64,000 nt of DNA from Blautia luti. GTDB taxonomy: Bacteria; Bacillota; Clostridia; Lachnospirales; Lachnospiraceae. The position numbers were made by a program, and so were the translations under genes. Positions 44,114-53,994 of the stretch are shown here, piece after piece. The stretch is from contig NZ_JAAITI010000010.1 in the NCBI RefSeq assembly GCF_013304735.1, forward strand, positions 45,800 through 109,799, given 5' to 3'. Under the pieces are notes generated by a model. It was not told the DNA's origin. It was given only the letters and a program-made list of their open reading frames with translations, and ran no database searches. Position 1 is the stretch's first letter. Each line of letters opens with the position of its first letter.

Positions 44114-45649
44114 ATGGAAATGAAATTCAGTGAAAAATTCAAGAAAAATAAAGGCGAATCAGTTACAACAGAATCTGCACAGGATTCCGGTAAAAAGAAA
44201 CATAAACCAGATCCGAAAAAACTGGTAGGTACCATCAGCAAAAAGCACATCAAAAACGGTTCCTACAGTATGGCTATGGCAGCAATCTTTATCGTGATCG
44301 TGGTTGTGATCAATATGATCGTCGGTGCAATCCCATCCAAATATTCACAGCTGGATGTAAGTTCATCCAAGCTTTACACCATCGGTGATGAAACTAAGAA
44401 AGTGCTGAAAGCGCTGGATAAAGACGTTACCATTTATCAGATTGCCCAGAGTGGTTCTGAGGATGATACGATTTCCAATCTTCTGAAACGTTATGAAGAT
44501 GAGTCCAAACATATTAAAGTTGAGGTAAAAGACCCGGTTGTAAATCCGAAATTTGCATCTGAATATACAACCGATGATCTCTCTTCAAACAGCCTGATTG
44601 TAGTTTGCGGAGACAGAAACAAAGTTATCAATTACAACGACATGTATTCTACTTCTGTAGATTATAATACCTGGCAGCAGACCACAACAGGTTTTGATGG
44701 TGAGGGACAGATCACAAGTGCTATCGGATATGTAACATCGGAAGATCTTCCAATTATGTACACCTTATCCGGACATGGGGAAAAAGATCTGGACTCCAAC
44801 TTTAAAGAAGATATCCAGAAAGCCAATATTGATATCAAAGAGCTGAACCTTCTTACCGAAGGAAAAGTTCCGGATGATGCGGACTGCCTGATGATCGTAT
44901 CTCCGACCAGTGATATTTCCGAGGAAGAAAAAACAGAAATCCTGGATTATCTGGAGGCAGGCGGAAAGGCCATGATCTTCTCTGATTATACACAGGATGA
45001 TCTGCCGAACTTCGATGCAGTTCTTGAAAATTACGGTGTAAAACGAGCTGAGGGAATTGTATTTGAGGGTGATAATCAGCATTATGGAATGCAGATGCCA
45101 TATTATCTGGTACCGACTGTCAATAGTACAGACGCAAGCTCTGAGACAGCTTCAGCAGGATCTTATGTACTGGCGCCATATGCACAGGGCATCCAGAAAA
45201 CAGATGATGTAAGAGATACCGTAACCATCAACAGCATTCTTACAACTTCCGATCAGGCTTATTCCAAGACCAACATGCAGAGCAGCAATATTGAGAAAGA
45301 AGATGGCGATGTAGATGGTCCGTTTGATCTTGGTGTGGCCATCACTGAGACATTAGATGATGACAAAGAAACACAGATTGTTTATTACTCCACAGCAAAC
45401 CTGATGGAGAGCCAGGTAGACCAGATGGTATCCGGTGGAAATGAGAAACTTCTTCTGGAATCTTTAAGCTGGATGACCAGCACAGATGACAGCAATTCTG
45501 TTTCCATTCCATCCAAGAGCCTTCAGTCCACAAGCCTGACAGTAACCGATTATGATGCAGCTTTCTGGAAGATCTGTACTATCGGTCTGATCCCGGGAGT
45601 GTTCCTTGTTGCAGGATTTTTGATCTGGCTTAAGAGGAGAAAAGCATAA
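44114..45649 (+). CDS. GldG-family ABC auxiliary protein
   Basis: 511 residues. Cytosolic basic start, one membrane helix (MAMAAIFIVIVVVINMIVGA), then a large extracytoplasmic region with LYTIGDETKKVLKALDKDVTIYQ and MYTLSGHGEKDL, features of the GldG/ABC_transp_aux family, and a C-terminal helix (GLIPGVFLVAGFLIWLKRRK). It probably forms the outward part of the exporter. Stop and next start share one base (TAATG). Confidence 0.88.
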   Translation: MEMKFSEKFKKNKGESVTTESAQDSGKKKHKPDPKKLVGTISKKHIKNGSYSMAMAAIFIVIVVVINMIVGAIPSKYSQLDVSSSKLYTIGDETKKVLKALDKDVTIYQIAQSGSEDDTISNLLKRYEDESKHIKVEVKDPVVNPKFASEYTTDDLSSNSLIVVCGDRNKVINYNDMYSTSVDYNTWQQTTTGFDGEGQITSAIGYVTSEDLPIMYTLSGHGEKDLDSNFKEDIQKANIDIKELNLLTEGKVPDDADCLMIVSPTSDISEEEKTEILDYLEAGGKAMIFSDYTQDDLPNFDAVLENYGVKRAEGIVFEGDNQHYGMQMPYYLVPTVNSTDASSETASAGSYVLAPYAQGIQKTDDVRDTVTINSILTTSDQAYSKTNMQSSNIEKEDGDVDGPFDLGVAITETLDDDKETQIVYYSTANLMESQVDQMVSGGNEKLLLESLSWMTSTDDSNSVSIPSKSLQSTSLTVTDYDAAFWKICTIGLIPGVFLVAGFLIWLKRRKA

Positions 45650-47214
45650 TGAAAAAATCAACCAAACTTGTTTCTGCTGTTGTTGTTCTGGCAGTTCTCG
45701 GCGGTGTTTATGTAGGATTAAATACCTACGTGTCCAAAGAAGAACAGACAGAGAGCAGCAGTGAAGAGGAAAACAAAACCAAAGTGTTTTCCGTGAAAAC
45801 AGAAGATATCAAGTCTCTGGAATTTATTGTGGATAAAAAGGAAACCACCTTTGAGAAAAAAGATGATTCCTGGGTAAAAAAAGATGAGACTGATTTCCCT
45901 GTAAATCAGACAACTCTGGATTCTGCAGCTTCCGCCATTGAAACGGTGGAAGCGGACAGAGTCTTGGAAAATGTAGATAATCTTACGGAATACGGACTGG
46001 ATTCCCCGTCCAATACAATAACCGTTGATACCAGTGATGGTACAACGAAATTCAATATTGGAGATGAAAATACTTCCACAAATCAGTATTACATTACAAA
46101 AGATGACGATGACAGTACGGTTTATGTGGTAGCGGCATCTACCGTTACTCCGTTTATGGATTCTCTTTATGATTATGCACAGGGAGAAGATTTCCCGACG
46201 ATTGATTCTTCCACAGTGAAAAAAGTGCAGGTCAGCGAAGATAAAGATTCCTACGTTCTGGAAGAAAATTCCGATGGAGCTACTTGGGATGTTTCCAGTG
46301 ATGGAAGCAGTGATAAAGAAACAGCAGATACGACGGCAGCAGGAAATGTAACTTCCGGACTTGGAAATTTTGCGTTTGACCAGTTTGTAGACTACAATGC
46401 GGAAGATCTTTCCAAGTATGGCCTGGATAATCCGTATGCGACGATTACAGTGGATTATCAGGAAGAGGTGGAGGACACCAGCTCAGATTCCTCTGAAAGC
46501 GATTCTACGGCTTCTGAGAGCGATTCTAAAGATACACAAGGTGATGAGGCAGACAGTACGGATGCTTCCGACGACAGCAGCTCTTCTGAAGACACCAAGA
46601 CAACTACAGTAGATAAACAGCTTGTTATCTACGTTGGTGATGAAGCCGGAGATGGCAGCAGATATGTAACTGTAGATAACAAACAGATTTATACAATGTC
46701 CACAGATACATTGAGTGCGGTTATTGATAAGACACCATCGGATCTCTGGTCCCTGATTGTGAATTATCTTTCTGTAAAAAATCTGGATCAGCTTCAGGTT
46801 ACTTACGGCGGTACAACAAATACTGTAAATGTTTCACGTGAAACAACAACAGACGATGACGGTAATGATAAAGAGACAACAACCTATCAGCTGGATGGAG
46901 AGGACATAGAAAGTACAACCTTTACAACCTTCTATAACAAGCTGACAAATATGGCAGGACAGAAGAGGCTGACAGATACCTACACCCCGGCAACAGATCC
47001 GGAGATGACAGTTGTATTTACAGACTCTGACAAGAACCAGACAACCGTTACCTTCTACACATATGATACAAACTATTACGCAGCTGTCGTTGGAAACAAA
47101 GTATTCCTCGTAAACAAAATGACAGTAAAAGAAATGTTTAATGCATATGAAACTATGGTAAATGGTGAAACAAAAACAGAAGCCACAGCAACACCAACTG
47201 CTGAGGCGAAATAG
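45649..47214 (+). CDS. DUF4340 lipoprotein-like subunit of the Gld-type system
   Basis: 521 residues. N-terminal membrane anchor (KLVSAVVVLAVLGGVYVGLN), then repeated DUF4340 units: VFSVKTEDIKSLEFIVDKKE and VLENVDNLTEYGLDSPSNTI, the latter pattern repeated as YNAEDLSKYGLDNPYATI. A Ser/Asp/Glu-rich low-complexity stretch (about 280-320) separates halves; the tail is Thr/Ala-rich. Extracytoplasmic, partner of the GldG-like protein. The gene contains a perfect parS site at 46830-46845. Ends at a convergent terminator. Confidence 0.88.
   Translation: MKKSTKLVSAVVVLAVLGGVYVGLNTYVSKEEQTESSSEEENKTKVFSVKTEDIKSLEFIVDKKETTFEKKDDSWVKKDETDFPVNQTTLDSAASAIETVEADRVLENVDNLTEYGLDSPSNTITVDTSDGTTKFNIGDENTSTNQYYITKDDDDSTVYVVAASTVTPFMDSLYDYAQGEDFPTIDSSTVKKVQVSEDKDSYVLEENSDGATWDVSSDGSSDKETADTTAAGNVTSGLGNFAFDQFVDYNAEDLSKYGLDNPYATITVDYQEEVEDTSSDSSESDSTASESDSKDTQGDEADSTDASDDSSSSEDTKTTTVDKQLVIYVGDEAGDGSRYVTVDNKQIYTMSTDTLSAVIDKTPSDLWSLIVNYLSVKNLDQLQVTYGGTTNTVNVSRETTTDDDGNDKETTTYQLDGEDIESTTFTTFYNKLTNMAGQKRLTDTYTPATDPEMTVVFTDSDKNQTTVTFYTYDTNYYAAVVGNKVFLVNKMTVKEMFNAYETMVNGETKTEATATPTAEAK
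46830..46845. promoter_or_regulatory. parS site (inside the DUF4340 gene)
   Basis: TGTTTCACGTGAAACA, exact match to the canonical Spo0J/ParB site, 8.8 kb from spo0J, within coding sequence. Confidence 0.9.
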
Positions 47215-47224
47215 AAAATAATAC

Positions 47225-47271
47225 AAAAAAAACCTGTACAGTGGTTTCAGCCCACCGTACAGGTTTTTTTG
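47225..47271. terminator. Bidirectional terminator between convergent genes
   Basis: AAAAAACCTGTAC...GTACAGGTTTTTTT with inner GTGG/CCAC pairs; serves the ABC operon (plus) and the YhgE-like gene (minus). Confidence 0.95.
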
Positions 47272-47321
47272 TGTTATGTCCAACAGAAGGTTCGGGGGAG
47301 CTTCTGTCAGTTACATGTTAG

Positions 47322-50300
47322 TTAAGCAAGACCTCTTTCTTCCAGCCAGTCGAAGAGAACAACTTTTTCTGCTTTCTTTCTCTTGGCCATGTGATTGAAT
47401 TGAAGGATTGTCAGGATCGTGAAGATCACAAACAGTACAGCCAGTACAATTACGGAAGTAGTAATACTTCTGCCACCACTGATTGTTGCACGGAATGCAT
47501 CAACGGTGTAAGTGAATGGCAGGTATGCGTGAATCTTTGAAACAAATTCAGGAGAAATCTCAACCGGATAAGTACCGGCAGATCCTGCAAGCTGAACGAC
47601 CATGAATACCAGCATCAGGAAGCTTCCTACTTTACCAAGTGTGATGTTAAAGAAATACATCATGGATGTAAAGGTCATTGCTGCGAGGCAGGCGAAGAGG
47701 ACTGTCTTGCCCATCTCAACAGGGGTGAATCCGTTAAATGCATGTAACAGAAGGATCAGACAAATTGCCTGAAGGATTGCTACCGGATAAAGTACGGAAG
47801 CTTTGCTTGCCCACCATGCAAAACCGGATTTCAGTTTGCCTTTATACTGAGCCAGAGGATACATCAGGCAGAATGCCAGTGCACCGACCCAGAGGCCTAC
47901 AGACATCATATAAGGTGCCATTGCGTGTCCGTTATTCGGAACATCGGTAAGTTTTGTTTCATCGCTCACAACTGGTGTTGCGAACATCTTGATTGTCTCG
48001 TCACTTGCTGAATTATCTTTTACAGTTTTAGCTCCATCGCTGAGGCTTGTAGTCAGTGTTTCAGAACCATCTTTTAGCTCTTTCACACCATTTCCAAGTT
48101 TCTTGGAACCATCATACAGCTGTGAAGAACCACTCTGAATCTGAGAAGCACCATCTGCCAGCTGTTTTGCACCACTGTTCAGAGTGCTGTTATTGCTTAC
48201 AAGTTTTTTGGTACCAGTATAAAGAGTAGTAGTACCGCTTGCTAATGTCTTGGTGCCATTTGCAAGAGTAGTAGCACCGCTTGAAAGTGTTTTAGCTCCA
48301 TTGGAAAGCTGGCTGGTACCGCTGGTAAGAGCGGAGCTGTTTGCTGCCAGTTTTGCAACACCATCTGTGTAAGTTTTGATTCCTGCTGTCAGTGTTTCAG
48401 AACCATCGGCAAGCTGACCTGCACCGGATTTCACCTGTGGAAGTGCGCTTGTGATCTGTTTTCCGGCTGCTTTCAGATTCTTAGCTCCAGAAGTAAGTTT
48501 CTTATCGTTAGCAGTTAATGTATCGAATCCTTCATTCAGTGCCTTGATTCCGGCAGCTGCCTGTGGGAAAGATGTTGTGCTTGTTTCCAGTGTCTGAAGA
48601 CCTGCGGAAACCTGCTGGGTTCCGGCATTTACAGCTTTAGATCCAACATAGAGTTTATTTACTCCTGCGGAAAGCTGAGCGATCAGATCAGACGGAACTG
48701 CTGGGATCTGGCTTGCACCTGCGGCCATTTTTTCTGCACCCGCATTCATGCTGGCTGCACCCTCTGTCATGGAAGCTGCGCCTTTGGAAAGACTGTCTGC
48801 GCCAGCAGTAAGACCATTGGAGATTGCGCTCAGTCCGGTTGCTGCTTCGTTAAGCTTTGAAACAGTAGCATTCAGACTTTCCTGAGTGGAGGAGAGCTGA
48901 CTGGATACACCGGATACTAACTGTGAAGCCTGTTCGGAATAGCTGTTCATATAAGAACCATCTACACCGGACATTCCACTAGCTGCATCGTTCAGTGCAC
49001 CGATTACTTCGCTAAGGCTTTCAGCAGAAACTGTTCCATCTTCAGAAGCGGATGCCTGAATAGCCTGAAGTGCAGCTGCAGCATTGCTCATGCTCTGCTG
49101 TGCAGTACTTATTGTTGTGTTTGCTTCTGTAAGCTTTTCGGTAGTTGTCTGTCCATAGCCTGTGAGAAGATCATTGATCTGCTGTCCAACCTGTGAGAAC
49201 TGTGCGCCTGCATTCTGTACTGCAGGAATCAGCTCGTTGGAAATGTTGGAACTGGTCTGGCTGGTAATGCCTGCTGCCTGATTGATATATCCAGCAGCGT
49301 TGTTGATTCCGTTTGCTGCATCTGTCATACCATTAGCGGCTGTTGTCATGCCATCTGCTGCATCATTCATGCCCTGTTTTGCAGAGGCAAGACCGGCAGA
49401 TAAGGTTTTGATAGATTCATCAGTAGTGCTGTCTTTTAAAGAAGAAACAGTATCATTGAGGTTCTTTAATCCGGCTTCCAGCTGCTGGGTTCCGGATACA
49501 AGTGACTGAGATTTGTCACTGCCCTTTGTAACAGCCTGATTCAGCTGAGAAATACCATTGGAAACATCTCCAAGTTTTTCCAGACCGGAAAGCTGTTTTG
49601 CACCAGCTGCCAGCTGTTCTGCACCTTTTACATAAGCAGTTGTTCCATCGACAAGAGTGTCGGCACCGCTTACATACTGTGTGGTTCCACTGGAAAGGGT
49701 ATTAATACCTTCGCTCAGTGCTTTTGCACCGGATTCCAGACTGCTTGCGCCACTTTTCAGTGCATCGGAATTTTCGTTAAGTTCGTCAACACCTGCGGTA
49801 TACTGCTGAACACCTTTATCCAGGGTATCAACGCCTTCTGTCAGTTCCGGAACTTTTTCTGTAAGAGTGGCAACACCGCTGTTCAGCTGTTTTGCACCAT
49901 CATCCAGACTTTTTGCTCCGTCGTTGACCTGTGCTACACCATCGGTGTATGTCTTAAGTCCTTCAGTAAGGCTGTCAGCGCCGCTTACAAATGTAAGAGT
50001 ACTGGTGGAAAGTTTCTTCAGGTTCTTGGTAATGGTTTTATTACCATCGGCAACTGTACTTAAACCGTCTTCGATTTTTCCGGATCCGTCAGCTGCTTCC
50101 TGCATTCCGTCACCAGCTTCTGAGATAGAATCAAAAACGGTTTCGGTGTAGGTTTCAGTAACCTGTGATGCAATGTTGTCACGAAGTTTCAGGATCGCGG
50201 TTTCACTGAGCTTGGAAGCTATGTAGTTGGTTCCTGGGTTGGTCTGATAGCTCAGCTCCATCTGTTTTGGATTATCATCCATTACTGTAGAAGCATTTGC

Positions 50301-50633
50301 GGAGAAGTCTTCCGGAATGGTAATAACCATGTAATAGGTTCCGTTTGCCAGACCGTCCTCTGCTGTCTTACTGTCTACAATGTTGAATGCCATTGAGTCG
50401 TTGTCTTTCAGCTCATCCGCCATATCCTTGCCTATACTTAGTGTCTTGCCATTGTACTCGACGGGTTTATCTTCGTTTACCACAGCCACCGGCAGGTTAT
50501 CCACGCTTCCATAAGGATCCCACATGGATTTCAGAAACAGGCCTGCATAGATGATCGGGATAACGATGATTGCGATTACAACGATAAGCATGAGCTTATT
50601 GCGAAGTAAGCTTTTCCATTCGTTTTTGATCAT
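47322..50633 (-). CDS. YhgE/Pip-family giant membrane protein
   Basis: 1103 residues. N-terminal helix LMLIVVIAIIVIPIIYAGLFL, a YhgE/Pip N-domain (DNLPVAVVNEDKPVEYNG; PEDFSANASTVMDDNPKQ), then about 750 residues of heptad- and undecad-like helical repeats of the type L-x2-G-A-x2-L (SGAKNL, DGSETL, SGTSQL) with two Ala-rich stretches, and five or six C-terminal membrane helices (MSVGLWVGALAFCLMYPLAQY ... SVIVLAVLFVIFTIL). The family includes the phage-infection protein of Lactococcus and the type VII-secretion protein EsaA; the role here is unknown. Divergent from a TetR regulator. Confidence 0.9.
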   Translation of the reverse strand: MIKNEWKSLLRNKLMLIVVIAIIVIPIIYAGLFLKSMWDPYGSVDNLPVAVVNEDKPVEYNGKTLSIGKDMADELKDNDSMAFNIVDSKTAEDGLANGTYYMVITIPEDFSANASTVMDDNPKQMELSYQTNPGTNYIASKLSETAILKLRDNIASQVTETYTETVFDSISEAGDGMQEAADGSGKIEDGLSTVADGNKTITKNLKKLSTSTLTFVSGADSLTEGLKTYTDGVAQVNDGAKSLDDGAKQLNSGVATLTEKVPELTEGVDTLDKGVQQYTAGVDELNENSDALKSGASSLESGAKALSEGINTLSSGTTQYVSGADTLVDGTTAYVKGAEQLAAGAKQLSGLEKLGDVSNGISQLNQAVTKGSDKSQSLVSGTQQLEAGLKNLNDTVSSLKDSTTDESIKTLSAGLASAKQGMNDAADGMTTAANGMTDAANGINNAAGYINQAAGITSQTSSNISNELIPAVQNAGAQFSQVGQQINDLLTGYGQTTTEKLTEANTTISTAQQSMSNAAAALQAIQASASEDGTVSAESLSEVIGALNDAASGMSGVDGSYMNSYSEQASQLVSGVSSQLSSTQESLNATVSKLNEAATGLSAISNGLTAGADSLSKGAASMTEGAASMNAGAEKMAAGASQIPAVPSDLIAQLSAGVNKLYVGSKAVNAGTQQVSAGLQTLETSTTSFPQAAAGIKALNEGFDTLTANDKKLTSGAKNLKAAGKQITSALPQVKSGAGQLADGSETLTAGIKTYTDGVAKLAANSSALTSGTSQLSNGAKTLSSGATTLANGTKTLASGTTTLYTGTKKLVSNNSTLNSGAKQLADGASQIQSGSSQLYDGSKKLGNGVKELKDGSETLTTSLSDGAKTVKDNSASDETIKMFATPVVSDETKLTDVPNNGHAMAPYMMSVGLWVGALAFCLMYPLAQYKGKLKSGFAWWASKASVLYPVAILQAICLILLLHAFNGFTPVEMGKTVLFACLAAMTFTSMMYFFNITLGKVGSFLMLVFMVVQLAGSAGTYPVEISPEFVSKIHAYLPFTYTVDAFRATISGGRSITTSVIVLAVLFVIFTILTILQFNHMAKRKKAEKVVLFDWLEERGLA

Positions 50634-51027
50634 TTTACCTATCCCTTTCTTATTAAATTTTTTGTATTTATAGTTTGCAGCGTTCCGATTAATGATTACA
50701 TTGAGACAGATTCTGAAAAAATTCTTCCTGATGTAAGGATTTTCTGGATTGCTACAGTTGATTAATCAAACTTTATTCCAGTAATGGTATCGAGTTCTAT
50801 TAATCACTCTTGACTCTATTAATAGTTCTTAAATCCATTATCAAACAAAGTGTTGATTTTCTTTACGTGATGTATTATACTAAACACATACCACAGATAC
50901 AACCATTAAATATTTGCGGAATGTACATTAGTAGACATATATTGAATATTTGTCTATAACACAATAAAATCTACAAGATAGACAAATAACAGCTATTTTT
51001 TACAGGAATGATTGGGGGAAATTTGAA
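50634..51027. promoter_or_regulatory. Divergent control region between YhgE-like gene and TetR
   Basis: A plus-strand promoter TTGATT (50853-50858), 17-bp spacer, TATACT (50876-50881) probably drives tetR with a 140-nt leader. A perfect 11-bp inverted repeat TATTTGTCTAT / ATAGACAAATA (50947-50957, 50978-50988) and a third half-site near 50932 lie between promoter and tetR start; good candidates for the TetR operator. Confidence 0.65.
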
Positions 51028-51618
51028 ATGGCGGAAAAAGTTGACAGAAGAGTACGAAAAACGAAAGCGCAGCTTCGTGCAGGACTGGCTCGCCTTATGC
51101 AGAAGAAGAGCATTAAAGAGATTACCGTGAAAGAACTTGTCGAGGAAGTGGATATTAACCGTTCGACGTTTTATCTTCATTATACAGATATCTATCAGAT
51201 GCTTGAGTCTATTGAGGCGGAATTGATGGATGAGGTTTCTCATCTGGTAGCGGATTATCCTCTGGATCCTATTAATAATAAGGAGAGTTCTTATCCGTTT
51301 ATTGAGCAGATTTTTACGATTCTGGACAATAATAAGGATATTTGTATTGCACTTCTCGGAAAGAATGGCGACATGGCGTTCGTCAGTCGGATTGAAAAGT
51401 TAATTGCAGATACAGTTCTGCATCGCCTGTCTATTCGTCTGCCGAAGGATAACCGTGACATTGAGTATGCGTATGCTTTTTGCCTGAATGGATGTGTAGG
51501 AATGATTAAAACATGGCTTTCTTCTGAAAATCAGGAATCTACACAGCATATGGCAGAACTGACACATAAGTTGATTGATAATACAACACATATGTATTTA
51601 GAACAGGCTTTGAGATAG
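51028..51618 (+). CDS. TetR/AcrR-family regulator
   Basis: 196 residues. N-terminal HTH: KTKAQLRAGLARLMQKKSIKEITVKELVEEV then DINRSTFYLHYTDIYQML, the TetR signature. The C-terminal half resembles TetR_C of the DhaS/QacR-like Firmicutes group. Divergent from the YhgE/Pip gene, which it most likely represses; operator candidates lie in the shared region. Ligand unknown. Confidence 0.93.
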   Translation: MAEKVDRRVRKTKAQLRAGLARLMQKKSIKEITVKELVEEVDINRSTFYLHYTDIYQMLESIEAELMDEVSHLVADYPLDPINNKESSYPFIEQIFTILDNNKDICIALLGKNGDMAFVSRIEKLIADTVLHRLSIRLPKDNRDIEYAYAFCLNGCVGMIKTWLSSENQESTQHMAELTHKLIDNTTHMYLEQALR

Positions 51619-51630
51619 TAGAATCTTTGA

Positions 51631-51646
51631 TGTTTCACGTGAAACA
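51631..51646. promoter_or_regulatory. parS site
   Basis: Perfect TGTTTCACGTGAAACA, 12 bp after the tetR stop. Confidence 0.93.
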
Positions 51647-51668
51647 GTAAATAAAAAAATGAAATAAG

Positions 51669-51718
51669 AAAATAGAGGCTATATAATTGCTATAAAATTA
51701 TATAACCTCTATTTTTTT
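51669..51718. terminator. Bidirectional terminator, tetR / hydrolase
   Basis: AAATAGAGG-TATATAA ... TTATATA-CCTCTATTTTTTT; between convergent genes. Confidence 0.92.
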
Positions 51719-51759
51719 ATGAAATCTTATGAATGTTTTTTAATAAATATTTTCTGGAT

Positions 51760-52713
51760 TTACAGGAAAATAGATACCTGCTCCAGAAAATGCTCCGGAT
51801 CTTCAAGGTGAGGAAGATGTCTGGTTTCGGGGATTACAGCAGTCTCAATGGAAGAATTCAACTTCTGATATTCTTCTGCAATAAGAGAACCGGAAGCTTC
51901 TTTTTCGCCGGAAATAATATAAATGCAGGCATCAGAAGATTCTACAGCATTATTAATACTGATGTTGAGATATTTTCCAATATAGCTGGAGTACAGATAT
52001 TTGGCATTGGAACCGCCTTTATGAGCGGACTCATAATAAGTATCGACCAGTATATCTGTCACGTGGAACGGATTATAGAATAATTGTTCCATGAAAAGAC
52101 TGCTGATAGTTTCACGTGAACATGCAATATGATAGATCAATGTTCCGAAAACAGGGAATTCGATCAGGCGTTTGAATAATTTATTATCCTCACAAGGTGC
52201 CTGCTTCAGAGAACTGAGGCTTGGCGGATTGACAAGCATAATTTTTCGGAAATAATCAGAATTATTACGATATGCCATAATTGCAAAGGATCCGGAAAAG
52301 CCGCTGGCAATAACGTCTGTTTCCTGCTGAATAACATTTTTTGCAAAATCGCAAAGTAATTGAGCATATACAAAATTGGTGTAAGTAATATCCGGCTTTT
52401 CTGATCGGCCACATCCAAGAAGGTCTAACGTGTAAACAGTATGTTCTGTCGCAAGCTGTTTTTCAACGGAACTCCATTCATATCCGGATGCTCCTGGCAT
52501 CATATCGTGAACAAGAAGAAGCGGAGCCCCATGTCCCTGTTTAGTATAGTGGATTTTTCCAAAACGCCAGTTATAGGTTTTGCTATGTGGCTGTTCCAGC
52601 ATGTCTTTAAGCTGTGATGTAGCATCTATAAAACGGTTGGCAATATGAATGACTCCTGCGGCTGTGCCTAATAAAGCTACAAGTGTAAATAGTTTGTGTC
52701 CATTTTTCTTCAT
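51760..52713 (-). CDS. Membrane-anchored alpha/beta hydrolase
   Basis: 317 residues. N-terminal membrane helix (LFTLVALLGTAAGVIHIA), then LLLVHDMMPGASGYEW (oxyanion region), LDLLGCGRSEKP, nucleophile elbow ASGFSGSFAI (G-x-S-x-S rather than G-x-S-x-G), acid in IYIISGEKE region and His in TRHLPHLEDPEHFL. Likely an esterase or lipase-like enzyme tethered outside or inside the membrane. A degenerate parS-like sequence lies within it near 52108-52123. RBS AGGAGGC in the leader. Confidence 0.88.
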   Translation of the reverse strand: MKKNGHKLFTLVALLGTAAGVIHIANRFIDATSQLKDMLEQPHSKTYNWRFGKIHYTKQGHGAPLLLVHDMMPGASGYEWSSVEKQLATEHTVYTLDLLGCGRSEKPDITYTNFVYAQLLCDFAKNVIQQETDVIASGFSGSFAIMAYRNNSDYFRKIMLVNPPSLSSLKQAPCEDNKLFKRLIEFPVFGTLIYHIACSRETISSLFMEQLFYNPFHVTDILVDTYYESAHKGGSNAKYLYSSYIGKYLNISINNAVESSDACIYIISGEKEASGSLIAEEYQKLNSSIETAVIPETRHLPHLEDPEHFLEQVSIFL

Positions 52714-52940
52714 TAAAAGCCTCCTGAAATTCGTACAAAGTGATCAGGGAAAATATACTGCTTTATGCGCTAAAACTTCACTGATCTAATGTGTTTTGTC
52801 TGAATATTTCTTTGCTTTATTATACGCTATTGAGGGGGATTTTACAATGCTTTTGTAGACTGGGAGAAGAAAGGTGAAACGTGAACAGTAACATGTGAAA
52901 AACAATAGAAAAGAAACAATTTTATGAGTTTTACAATGTA

Positions 52941-52956
52941 TGTTTCACGTGAAACA
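52941..52956. promoter_or_regulatory. parS site within a longer palindrome
   Basis: Perfect TGTTTCACGTGAAACA, flanked by TTACAATGT and ACATTGTAA so that the inverted repeat extends to 36 bp with one mismatch. Lies between the hydrolase and SseB-like genes. Confidence 0.93.
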
Positions 52957-52995
52957 CACATTGTAAATACATGGCTGTAAATAATATTACACAGA

Positions 52996-53439
52996 TTATA
53001 CAGGATTTCCAAGAATGATATTGATTAAAGTTTTATTGAGCATAATTGTCCGATTCCAGGGATTAATAATTACTCCTTCAATAGATGGTTCCTCCAGTGC
53101 GGAATAAAAAAGTTTGTCAATATCGGCGGTAAAAGTAGACATGATCTGGTTACTGCCTTTTAATTCTTCGTCAAAGCTGGTAAAAGTAGCCCACCATTGT
53201 TTTCCGTCGCTGGTTTTTATGGCCTGAAGATTGATTATTCCATCACCTTTGGGTGGTTCTACTGCGATGATCAACTGAGCACGCTCTTTCGTTCTGCGAC
53301 GAATTACAGTGAGAACGTGCGCCAGCATTTCTTCTGTAGCGTCCTGCTGGAGAGCAGCGATTGCAGTTTCGATTTTGTCATTTCCCTGAAGCGTTTTATC
53401 TAATTGGGCCTTTGCCTGATCGTGGTTAATTGGATTCAT
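52996..53439 (-). CDS. SseB N-terminal-domain-like protein
   Basis: 147 residues. A helical N-terminus (DQAKAQLDKTLQGNDKIETAI) is followed by an SseB-like fold: LQAIKTSDGKQWWATFTSFDEEL, then FYSALEEPSIEGVIINPWNRTIMLNKTLI, with the INP motif typical of the family. Function unknown in Gram-positives. RBS AAAGGAATAT. Confidence 0.75.
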   Translation of the reverse strand: MNPINHDQAKAQLDKTLQGNDKIETAIAALQQDATEEMLAHVLTVIRRRTKERAQLIIAVEPPKGDGIINLQAIKTSDGKQWWATFTSFDEELKGSNQIMSTFTADIDKLFYSALEEPSIEGVIINPWNRTIMLNKTLINIILGNPV

Positions 53440-53679
53440 GATAGAAATATTCCTTTCAATATAGATAGATTGTTAATGGTTGTATTATAGCATTTCCGGA
53501 AATAGAGCGGCAAGATTAAGTTAAATGCAAATATGCATGCTTTTATGGATGAGGGTGTGAGGAAGGAAATGTAGAAAGAAAATATATATGTCCAATATAT
53601 CGGACTTTTCTGTGAGAAAGAAAAATAAAAGAAGAGATATGACAAAACATAAAGGTTTAACGCTAAAAATAGCATAAAA

Positions 53680-53726
53680 GTACGATTTATAGTACTATAA
53701 TAATATTAATGTACGATTTATAGTAC
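53680..53726. repeat. Two 16-bp operator-like repeats, 31 bp apart
   Basis: Identical GTACGATTTATAGTAC at 53680-53695 and 53711-53726; each has GTAC at both ends. TATAAT at 53696-53701 lies between, so a bound protein could control a promoter here; three helical turns separate the sites. Confidence 0.6.
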
Positions 53727-53838
53727 ATATATAAAAATGCACAAAAATCCCCCAATACCAATATGTGCACCTGCACACACCGAAAATGCAACAAATACTA
53801 CCGTTTTTATTGCAAATACCTTATGAATAAGGACCTGA

Positions 53839-53994
53839 ATGGGCGACGGTACAAAAAAAGTCCTTTTTATTTCTGAAATGGCACAATTAAAGGGGATTTT
53901 TTTAATACTTTATGCGGCTGTACGTCTTAAATATGCTGCTGTAATGGTGCATGTAGGTCCTGAATATAGCTATTTTGATAAAAAATCCTTTTGA
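53839..53994 (+). CDS. Possible 51-residue protein
   Basis: ATG 4 bp after AAGGACCTGA; MGDGTKKVLFISEMAQLKGI, then FLILYAAVRLKYAAVMVHVG and YSYFDKKSF. Moderately hydrophobic centre. No family recognised; could be chance in AT-rich DNA. Confidence 0.25.
   Translation: MGDGTKKVLFISEMAQLKGIFLILYAAVRLKYAAVMVHVGPEYSYFDKKSF

Noticed and set aside
53436..53675. 79-codon minus-strand ORF upstream of the SseB-like gene
   Set aside because: AT-driven hydrophobic frame (many Tyr/Phe/Ile) with no RBS.
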